From Ottelia alismoides (lineage: Eukaryota; Streptophyta; Magnoliopsida; Alismatales; Hydrocharitaceae): a stretch of DNA of 64,000 bases. The translations under genes were made by a program, and so were the position numbers. Below, piece by piece: positions 46,340-55,803 of the stretch (within the stretch, counting starts at the first letter, position 1; every line of letters begins with the position of its first letter). The notes under the pieces were generated by a model that was not told the origin of the DNA, did not search any database, and was given only the letters and a program-made list of their open reading frames with translations. The stretch covers positions 124,001 through 188,000 of the forward strand of contig JAZKJV010010123.1 in assembly GCA_037367405.1 (NCBI GenBank), given 5' to 3'.

Positions 46340-47720
46340 AATCTTGACTTCTCAAGGTTCTTGAGAAAAAAATGCAAGGCGCTTGGTTGGCATGTATCAA
46401 ACCTTCACAGGATAAATCCTACTTTGTGCTCACACCATATTTACGTGGAAGAAGATGCCAAGTCGTCCCGAGAGTTCCAAAGAAGAGTGAACCCAAATTT
46501 GCGAGACAAGATCATGAAAGAAATCCCGAAATGGTATAATGCAGGATTTATTTATCCCATCTCCTGTTCAAAATGGGTAAGCCCATAGCACGTAGTTCTG
46601 AAGAAATCTGGGCTCATCATGGTTTCAAATGATAGAGGAGAGGATATTTCTACTTGGGTACTGACATCCTGGCGCATATGGTTGACTATCATCGCCTCAA
46701 TACAACAACAAATAAGGACCACTTCCCCTTGCCATTCATCGATCAGGTTCTAGAGAGATTAGCAGACAAGGAGTCCTTCTGCTTTCTGGATGGGCACTCC
46801 AGGTACAACCAAGTGGCAATCTCCCTAGAAACCAAGAGAAGACTACCTTAACTTGCCCGTTTGACGCCTATGACATCATAATAATGTCCTTTGGTATATG
46901 CAATGCACCTGTCACATTCCAGAGATGCATACTTGTTTTTGCTGAGTCGATTGGGATTTTACTTGAGAACTAGGATAGAGTACTTCAAAAATGTCATGAA
47001 ATCAATCTTGTGATATCTTGGGAAAAGAGCCACTTTAAGGTTGCAGAAGGAACTGTGTTGGGTCACATCATTTCCAAACGTAGCATAGATTTAACCCGTC
47101 AAAGGTGGATGTGATTGCCAATCTAGAGCCACCTCAAACAGTAAGAACTATGAGGTCATTCCTGGGGCATGTGGGTTCTTATAGGAGATTCATCAAAGAT
47201 TTCAACCACATTGCCTGACCTCTCACGGAGTTACTCTACAAGGAGATCAAGTTTCATGTTGATCAACAGGTTCTCCTTTCATTCAATCAATTAAAGGATC
47301 TAATCACACAAGCTCCAGTCCTACAGTCGCCTGATTAGTCTCTCCCATTTTAGATCATGATGGATGCATCAGACTTTGTAGTTGGGATTGCTCTAGGACA
47401 AAGGAAAGACAAGGCGCCCAATGCCATTCACTATGCCAGCAAAACGTTAGATGAAGCTCAGATAAATTACACTGTCATAGAGAAAGAATTGCTGGTTTTG
47501 GTATTCGACCTTGAGAAGTGCATATCCTATCTACTTGGATATAAAGTCACCATCTACACTGACCACTCTAATATCAAATACTTACAACAGAAGAAGGATG
47601 CCAAACCTAGACCGATCAGGTGGATTCTTCTCCACTAGGAGTTTGATTTGGAAATAAAAGACAAGCCTGGGGTTCAAAATGTGGTAGTAGATCATCTCTC
47701 CATAATTGAACAGCAAGATC
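46340..47720 (+). pseudogene. E2 RT-RNase H pseudogene, catalytic motif deleted
   Basis: 46361-46588 encodes the RT N-terminal part (ALGWHVSNLHRINPTLC, FIYPISCSKWVSP). 46654-46851 encodes VDYHRLNTTTNKDHFPLPFIDQVLERLA...CFLDGHSRYNQVAIS. Then TCPFDAYD...MSFGICNAPVTFQRC follows in another frame. At 46962-46967 a single CTTGAG stands where E3 (59155-59214) has two copies 54 bp apart, so the 18 codons carrying FMDD are missing in frame. RNase H at 47357-47638 is open: [71 protein letters not shown]. Confidence 0.88.
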
Positions 47721-48760
47721 CTCCACTGAGCAGTGCACACATCACAGACACCTTTCCTGACGAGTCGTTCTGGCAGTGGATTCACTCCCTGGTATGCCGA
47801 TATTGTGAACTACCTCATTTTCAGTGTAATCCCACAAGATTGGACGAAGATCAAAAAGGACAAATTCGTGTCCCAAATCCATTCTACCAATGGGAAGACC
47901 CACTTCAATTCATGGAAGGAGCAGATTACATTCAGTGACGGTGCATCCCTCGGGAGGAGCAGCATAGTGTCCTCGAGCATTGTCACTCTCTCAAATCTAG
48001 TATACACCACTCTAGAGATAGAATGGCAGCGAAAGTACTACAATGTGGCCAATGGTGGCCTACACTATTTAAGAACCACAACATACATCAAGCACGGCAC
48101 TGAATGTCAGAGATTGGGAGGCATCGTTACCGCTACAGATTCCATGCCGAAGAAGTTCATTCAGATTTCAGATGTATTTGATGCTTGGGGCATCGATATC
48201 AAGGGACCCTTTCCCAATAGTCAGGGATACGAGCACATCCTTCTTGTCGTTGACTACGTGAGTCGTTGGGTTGAAGTTATCCCTGCTCGAGCTGCAAACA
48301 GTCATATAATGTGTCGGTTTCTAGGAGAGAGCATCATTTTGCAGTTCAGGATTCTGAAGATACTGATATCAGATGAGGGTAGTCAATTCATTAGCAGAGA
48401 GGTCATAAAACTAACGAAGGAGTATGGCACCGATTCACGCCTCCTTATCATCCCTAGAGCAATGACATGGCAGAATTATCAAATAGAGAAATCAAGACGA
48501 TTTTGCAGAAGCTTGTGAATCGATAGAAAGAATTGGTCCCAACTCTTGGACTCCGTCTTATGGGCTTACAAAACCCCTTACAAGTATCCCTTGGGCATAT
48601 CACCCTATCGTCTCGTATATGGGAAGTCGTGCCATCTACCCATGCAATTCAAATCATTATGGGTAATAAATATCTGCAACTTGGACTCATGTAAAGGTGC
48701 TCAGAAAAGAAAAGAGTATCTAAACAAGCTCCTGGAATTTTGAGACTGTGCTTATGATAA
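47721..48760 (+). pseudogene. E2 integrase pseudogene
   Basis: The zinc-binding region at about 47978-48110 encodes HCHSLKS...HHSRDRMAAKVLQCGQWWPTLF, a stop and, shifted, GTECQRLGG. The core at 48145-48430 is open and reads [13 protein letters not shown] (first Asp), [23 protein letters not shown] (second Asp). A frameshift occurs before the catalytic Glu region (about 48470, AELSNREIK in another frame). The C-terminal VLWAYKTPYKYPLGISPYRLVYGKSCHLP lies at 48546-48640. Frame breaks make it inactive. Confidence 0.85.
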
Positions 48761-49198
48761 CACATTGATGTAGAAGAAGAAGTTTAAAAGCTAGCATGAC
48801 CGGCACATCAGACAAATGACCTTCGAGACTGAATAGAAACTGTGGCTATTTTACGCAAAGTTGAAGATATTCCTAGGGAAAATTAAAGAGTAAATGGACA
48901 GGGTCATTCAGAGTGAAAGACGTGTGTGACAATGGAAGCATCGTGATATTAGATTTTTCAGCCGATGCATAACCCTTCGTTGTCAACGGTAAACTACTGA
49001 ATATGTACCTTGAGCATGACACTTTCTAAGTCGTTGTCGACTCAGTTCAAGTGATATGCAACAAAGAAGCCTCCACAACCTTAGTAGCATCAAAAGATTC
49101 AGATAATGTTCCTCAAAAACTTTTCCTCTAGTTTTCTTCTTTTCTTCTTTTATGTTGTATTTCCTATTTTTTATTTTGTTTTCCTTGGTCATTGCCTT

Positions 49199-49583
49199 TA
49201 TACTTAGGATATGCTTCATTCTAAGTATAGGGGGGATGAGTGACTTCATGTGTTCATTCCTTATCTCACCACATGTCTCCTATCGTGTTGATATTCTTGT
49301 CTATACTTAGTGATACCTTACACTAAGTATAGGGGGAGACAGGACGAATCGTTGAATTGTTAATTCCCACCCTCGACCTTCCCTGCATATAAATACAGTA
49401 TATTATACTTAGGATTATTTAATCTTAAGTATAGGGAGGAAGGTCGACTTCTCATTCTTCTGTTTCTTTTGTTAATTACTCTTTAGTCTCTGTAGTATAG
49501 ATTTTTCTATACTCGGTATGAGTTATGTCTTCTATGTTTCTCTTTGATCTATGAGGACATACCTCAAGCTAAGTTTAGGGGGG
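49199..49583 (+). repeat. E2 hairpin-polypurine module array
   Basis: Module 1, 49199-49235: TATACTTAG, 13-base loop, CTAAGTATA, then GGGGGG. Module 2, 49301-49336: CTATACTTAG...CTAAGTATAGGGGG. Module 3, 49404-49439: TATACTTAG...CTTAAGTATAGGGAGG. Module 4, 49569-49583: CTAAGTTTAGGGGGG, followed by GTATATACTGTGTATATAC. The true polypurine tract at 51804 (AAGTATAGGGGG) has the same core. The order matches E3 and Am. Confidence 0.85.
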
Positions 49584-49618
49584 TCGTATATACTGTGTAT
49601 ATACTTTAGCCATAACTC
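49512..49618 (+). other. Conserved noncoding block bounded by GAGTTATG and CATAACTC
   Basis: GAGTTATGTCTTC near 49518 and GCCATAACTCGTAC near 49610 frame module 4. The same framed block, with GATC and GAGGACAT inside, is present in Am (about 10740-10612, minus strand) and E3 (about 61757-61857). The ends are inverted copies, so the block could close as a long stem. Noncoding conservation across subfamilies suggests a cis function. Confidence 0.65.
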
Positions 49619-51536
49619 GTACTTTCGTATTTTCAATAAGCATGGCTAAAATTCAATTAATTAAGTATAAAGAACATACTTGAATAAAAATCACTAAAAT
49701 TCTTTGTATATACTGATTAATAAATCGGGTAAAAATGTTTTACAAATTGTTTGAAAAATAATTTGAAAAATCCTTTGAAAAGACTTTTGAAAACTGTTTA
49801 GAAAATATTTTGTAAATATTTTCAGCCTTTGTAAAAGTATTTTGTTTGTAAAAACTTCTTTTCTTTATTTGAAATAAAACATTTTGAAAATCTATTTGCA
49901 AATGTTTGGAAAATGGTAGCAAAAATATTTTGAAACATCTATATATACTATCTTAAAAATCTTTGCAAACAAATTTTCAAATTTTGTAAAATAATTATAA
50001 AAATTATTTGTCAAATTAGTTTACAAAATAAAGTCGTTTAAAATGTTTGCAAAAATCTTTTCAAATTATTTTGAGAACTATGTACATAATTCAAACAAAT
50101 AAAGATTCTTTACAAACTTTGTATATACAATCTTGTAAATTCCTACAACCAAAACACTACAAATAAAAAGATGCATGCCCATGTAAATATCTGCACATAC
50201 TCCCTTTTTGTTCTAAAAACCTTATTTTGGAAAAATACCTAAAATTTTGCAAAATCCAAAATCCCAGAAACACTAGCAAAAACCTTTTCAAAAATTGCAT
50301 AAAAATTTGCAAAACTTTTTCAAAAATATATAAAAAGTTCAAAACTAAAAAAATTTCATCACAAAAATATTTTCCTTGCATTATACATAGCATTCACGGC
50401 TTTCGGAATAACCTAGACAATTTAACAAGTCCAAATAAAGTCTGAAGATTGAAGCTTAGAATAGACCTTAATACACTTAATTTCAGAGGAACCCATTGAG
50501 GACTGGAGGTGAGATATTTCAGGTCACCTTGATTTAATTCTTTAGGTTCCATAAGACTTTGTTCAAGAGTGAATTCAAATGTGCGTAAATAGAACCCTTC
50601 ATATCATCCATAAGACTCTCGAGATAGTGACATGATTGGCTCGCAGCTAGCACTTTGCTCAACTCAGATGGACAGTTGAAAAATCTTGGGGTCTAAGTCA
50701 GCATGTTGCAAGGCCGCTTCGTCAAGGGTGGCTCGGCAACCATTCTTGGGGATTGTCGACACCAGTACTCTAACCCACTTCTTTTAGTAATATTGATATC
50801 TAAAGACCGGAGATGGATTGAGATAATGTTTCGGATGAGTAATGGTCCACTGACACAACTTTTTCCAAGACCCCAACAAAGTGGGTGGAACAAATAATGC
50901 TATATCCAGCAGGGCACAAGCAAGAATACAGAAGCTTTACAAAGTCAAATAAAATATCCAAAGAAGCCCATACCAAAAATTCCACAAAACTTTGAGCTTC
51001 TAAAAAAGCCTGCTTCTTGGTGGAGAATCGATTACACTGACCGACTTCACAAGGGAATGAAGACTACACTGATCCATTCCCACTTCTTTTCCCATTCTTC
51101 TAACATCCCATACATTCGGTTATAAGGACCAAGAGTACCTGAACTTAGAAGAGGATATCTGTCTCCACGAGGACGAGTTACGAGAAGAGCAGAAGCCTTG
51201 ATGGTTCAACGATTTTGTATGGGAAGAGTTGAACAAATTCATACACACGGTTCTAACATTTCAAGGTAGCAAGAATATGTGACTGAGAGGATGGTTCTGA
51301 CCTGTCTGTGAATTGGACTGGATGATAGGAGTATAAAAATCTAAGGGTGTTATCTCACACCTACTGGCTTCCATGTGGTTTCGAACACACCATAAATTAA
51401 AGGCCTTCTCTGAGCTCTAAACAACAACAACAATAAAGCCTTTTCCCACAATTTAGTAGGGTCGGCTACATGGATTCTTCGCCCCCATCTGTATGTTTGC
51501 TTAAATCCACATCGAAAAGTTTCGACTGTCATAAGG

Positions 51537-51583
51537 CAACTTCCTAAATAGTATTTTTTTAAAAAATAATATTTAGGAAGTTG
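51537..51583. repeat. 47-bp palindrome in the E2 3' tract
   Basis: CAACTTCCTAAATA and TATTTAGGAAGTTG form a perfect 14-bp stem around a T/A-rich centre that can also pair. E3 has the same structure at 63772-63821. It could be a tiny hairpin transposon relic or an element-specific structure. Confidence 0.8.
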
Positions 51584-51803
51584 TCTTCGAATGTTTTACG
51601 TCGGATGTCGGCTACCTAATGCAACCCTACTCATTTTCTGGGCTTGGGACCGGCCATGGCTGAGTTTTCTCTAAGCTCCAAAGTTTGACTTTATTAAAAG
51701 CAATTTTAAAAGTCAACGATTTTCCTAATTTATTTATTTTTCTTTTCTTTATTTTTATTTTCTGCACTCATTTCATAAGTGTTGGCTAGGGACTAGCAAA
51801 GGC

Positions 51804-51815
51804 AAGTATAGGGGG
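51804..51815 (+). promoter_or_regulatory. E2 polypurine tract
   Basis: AAGTATAGGGGG immediately before the 3' LTR start TGATGAATC. Confidence 0.88.
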
Positions 51816-54800
51816 TGATGAATCTCCATTTCATCATCCTTATTCTTTCATTTTGGCCAACTAACCCTAGCTAAATTCATGTAAATATCATTATCTTATA
51901 GAAATTAACAGTTGCTATTTATTGTGAAATTATTGTATAAATTACATTATTTAAAGTAAAAATAAAAGGATAAAGAAAAACAGAAATAAATAAAATGCCA
52001 AAGGTATTTTATGACCTGAAATCCGAAGACCAAGTCAAGAATTGATGTGGTCGACACGGAATAAAGTAGGAGGCGGTAAGGGCCAAAAAGAAAATAAAAT
52101 TCTCATTCTTTTATTTATCAATAATTCATTTTTGACCCTTTTTAATCTCTATTATTTATAAGTCAAATGAATAAACTTTTTATATAAAAGTTGTAGATAA
52201 AAATATATATATAAATACAAAATTGAGTGTACATAAAAAATAATATACAGTGTACATTTTATGCTCAGAATAAAAAGCCAAAACCCAAACTTCTCATACT
52301 CATATATCCTCAATAAAAACTCAAAATGTATCAAAATCACCTTTAATTATATATAACTTTCAATAACCTATTTAATTAAGGTGGTTTCATCGAATTTAGA
52401 TTTAAGGTGTGAAAGTTAGGTTTTGGAACTATCTTGTATAATATACCTGAATAAAATAATTATTTTTATTTATTCTTTATGACTCTTATAATTTTATATT
52501 TTATAAGTTTTTAAATATTATTTATACTATATTTACATAACTAGAATAGAATGAAACCAGAAAGAGAACAAAAAAAATAAAATAACTTATATAAATACAT
52601 AGATGAATATACTATATTTATACCTATATAATATATACCTCAATTTATTTAAGTGTACAAATAACATCAAAAAATACAATAAAAAATACTTATGTACATA
52701 AAAATAAGTTATAAATATACTAAATATGAAAAATAAAATAATAAAATAATAAAAAAATACAAAATAAAATAAAATATACAAAACATAGGTCAATATACCT
52801 ATAAATACTTGTAAAAGGGCACTTGTAATAAATTAACTCATAAAAATTAATAAAAATAATATTAAAATACTAAATAAAATAATAAATATTTTTAATTTTA
52901 TAACAAATTTTAATAAAATCATTTACTATTTTTAATTAATTATTTTTTAATAAAGGTAGCGCTTTTGTCCTGTAGCGTCTTATGTGGATCAATCAAGAGG
53001 CAAGGATTGTTGACCTCGCTCAACTGTCCTTCCCCGCCTATAACTCATGTTAGAGCCTTGGGCTCCCCATCTTCTCGGCCTCCACCTAATCGCTATGACC
53101 AACAAAATGCCTCGAGACCTTCATGAAAATTGCTCACATCACGATCAGCATCCACGCCTACTCATTAGATTCTTTTGTTCTTCATCGAGCGTCTCAATAT
53201 ATCTCGATTGAAAATCACCCAAAACTGTGCCTATGAATAAAACACAAATTCATTCCTTCATTCTTTGATCAATCTCCGAGCTTTGTTATATGTCCAGTCG
53301 TGTGCGTGAGAGTCCACCAGGGATAGAGGTGCTTTCCCCGAGGCCACGAGCACTGTAGGAGAAGGAGAGCAGGTCCATGACGGTGCTCTGGTAGCATCTT
53401 CTTCATAGCTCCGCCATTGGGTTAGAGCTGTGCAACTTATTTTCCTTGGATAGATTTTCCTTTTGTCGTTTCATTTTTGCATTTAGTTCCATCTTTAGAT
53501 GAAAGGAGTAGCTGTAATTCCATTAGTAAGTTCACCGGAGCCATAAGATCTCTAGTCATTTCACCGTGATTCAACTCGATCCGACCTCGCTTGACCGCCT
53601 CATTTTCTTTCCCTAACACTGCTCCATCAATCCGCCTCATTTCCCTTTGAATCGAGCCACGATTCAAGCAAATCGATCCTTCATCTCCCATCTTCACCGG
53701 AGCTGCACCCACCTTGTTGTTCACGAGAATTTAAACCTCCTTTTTTGGCCGAGAGGAACCTCTCAAGCTGTTGAATCTTTTGTGCATGTCGATCCTCCCA
53801 AATAACCACTTGGTGCCTTGATTTGAGGCATTTTGCATCTCCCAGATTGCCTGAAGATTTCGTTGTTCGTTAGGTCTCCACATATGAGATCTGGATCTTC
53901 TGGAGGTCCCTGCCGATGTGTAATGATATAAGGAACCTATAAAGCCTTTTGATGTGAAGATTGGTGACCGGAGTCACGCAAAATCAGAGATCAAAGTTCA
54001 GCCACTCGGTTGTTCTTCATATTCTTGTTGATGCTCTAGATGCCGTTGGAAAAGGAGGCATCACTAGTTCTAATCTCGGCCCTTGGATCAAGACGAAGCA
54101 ACATGCAACCTCAATCGTCTAATGCATTTTAGTGAAGATCCTCAACTGACGGATGGCGTGCAATAAGGGTAATTTGCACTCAGTCCCCTCCATCTTTTCC
54201 TTATTTCTTTTTAGTGCTTAAATATTTGTATGGAATTTAAATAAATGTGCAAAATTTGCATATAGCCCCATGCTTTCATGTAATTGCTCATGAGTCATGA
54301 CAGCTCAGCTCACGTGGCTTGCCACGTGAGTTGGGTATTTTGCCGTCATAGCCCTCGTATTTGTATATTTAATTTTTAATACACAAAATTGTATATTATT
54401 TGTAAAATTTTTTTAAAAAAATTGTATATAGGACCTGGAAGTTTCGTATATTTTCATAAAGGCTCTTCCAAGGCATTTTTATTTAAGAAATGTATGAAAA
54501 TTAAATGGAAGCTCCTAGATTTTGTAAAAGGGTTTGGAAATGAATGAAATATTTATGTTAACTACAAATAGGTCTATGCCAACACATTAAATGTTGTTAC
54601 TTGCTTATTTTTGTTAAAAATGTTTGTTATTTGTATTTAATTTTGGAAAAATACACATAAATGTTAGGGATGATAAATTTTCATGATCTGATTTTAAATT
54701 TGCATTTTAGCCATTTATTTATTAAAATTCAAACAATGAGCATTTTGTCCATGTTTAGTTATAAAAATGCTGAAAATGTTAAAATGCCTCTAAAAATTAT

Positions 54801-55798
54801 AACAAAATTATATGTTGTATATTACGACCTATGTTAACTCCAGTCCCAAAATCTCTAAAAATAGAAAAAGAAAATGATAAAAATTTTAAAAACTCCAAAA
54901 TCCAGCAAAAATAGTAAAAATCCCCCAAAATTCAAAAAATATTGATTTTTGTCCCTAAATTTTCTATATACAATTACTTATGCATTAAATTGATTTGAAG
55001 AATTTTTTTTCTACATACAATAACTTATGCATTAAAATTGATTTGAAGAATTTTTGACACTTTTTGATACTTTTGACCTTCAAATAAATCTGACCTACTT
55101 ATTTCATCCGTGTTTTGGGATGTTTCTTATTTTAAAAATAATTAAAAATATGCAAAAAAACATTAAAAATCACAAAAATATTAGAAAAACATAATAACCC
55201 AAAAAATATGTTTCCTGAATTTTCTATTTATAGATATATATACTATATACGAACTTTATGTGTATATATATATTATCTGTATACTTGTATTATGGACTAA
55301 TATATTCTATATATTTTCAAAAATAAAAAAGAAATGTAAAATTTAGCAAAATTAAAAACCTATATATATACATATATATATACATATACCTTATATGTAT
55401 AACCCAACCGATTTGTATATATATTAAAAAAACTATGTTATTATTATTAATTACCTATTTTTACTATTAATTTAATTAAAATAATCAAATCAAAATATGT
55501 TTTCAAAAACCCACATAAAAAGACTTAATGACAAGTATGTAGAAAAGACACATTGATTAGCAATAATCATAGGCAACTTAGCTCCCTCGTTGTGGTACGA
55601 CCTCTACATGCTTACATGTTTTACATTTTTGTTTGTAGAGTATAATAAATTGTGCCTCACATTTGTTTATTCTTTGCTTATTTTTACATTGTGGGTACTT
55701 GATGGACTTTGGGGTTTCTTATGGGTCACCTCAATGACAAATTATCTTTGCCCTCTGTGATGATACATTTAGACCTGCTTGAAAATACCATGGCATCA
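51816..55798 (+). repeat. E2 3' LTR (3.98 kb)
   Basis: Uninterrupted copy of the E2 LTR, TGATGAATC...TGGCATCA. It aligns with 26130-28792 plus 39484-40833. Two CACGTG boxes (54311-54316, 54323-54328) form the inverted pair CACGTGGCTTGCCACGTG. A 47-bp tandem duplication lies at 54964-55055. Inner ORFs are not conserved. Confidence 0.92.
54964..55055 (+). repeat. ~47-bp tandem duplication in the E2 3' LTR
   Basis: Two units, each with ACTTATGCATTAAA...TTGATTTGAAGAATTTTT, starting at 54964 and 55011. The 5' LTR has a single equivalent near 40015-40065. Confidence 0.8.
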
Positions 55799-55803
55799 AC
55801 ATT
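55799..55803. repeat. E2 target-site duplication, right copy
   Basis: ACATT, identical to 26125-26129. Confidence 0.9.

Larger units (their letters stand above)
48761..51803 (+). other. E2 3' noncoding tract
   Basis: About 3 kb between integrase and the polypurine tract. No ORF of meaningful length or domain is present, so I see no envelope-like gene. It holds the hairpin-polypurine array (49199-49583), an AT-rich stretch of TTTGAAAA/TTTGCAAA words (49730-50350), a more complex block (50450-51420) shared with E3, and a 47-bp palindrome (51537-51583). Just before the palindrome is a CAACAACAACAATAAAGCC...GGGTCGGCTACATGGATTC phrase, which resembles a motif I recognise from many plant intergenic repeats. 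Confidence 0.65.
26130..55798 (+). mobile_element. E2: full-length Athila-like Ty3/gypsy retrotransposon, + strand, with a nested copia element
   Basis: 5' LTR 26130-40833 (interrupted), primer site 40836, long leader, gag 42861, protease 45450-45929, RT-RNase H 46340-47720, integrase 47721-48760, 3-kb noncoding 3' tract, polypurine tract 51804-51815, 3' LTR 51816-55798. Both LTRs run TGATGAATC...CATCA, and the element is flanked by perfect 5-bp ACATT copies. Without the 10.7-kb copia insert it is about 19 kb, very large for a retrotransposon. It landed inside LTR3. Gag and pol carry many stops, and RT has an in-frame deletion of its catalytic motif. Confidence 0.92.

Noticed and set aside
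49199..49583. CRISPR-like look of regularly spaced palindromic repeats
   Set aside because: Only four modules, unequal spacing, plant retrotransposon context and conserved spacers between elements. It is an element-internal structure.
48761..51803. A possible envelope-like gene between integrase and 3' LTR of E2/E3/Am
   Set aside because: No frame gives a sustained ORF, signal peptide or membrane segment, and E2 and E3 share no common open frame.
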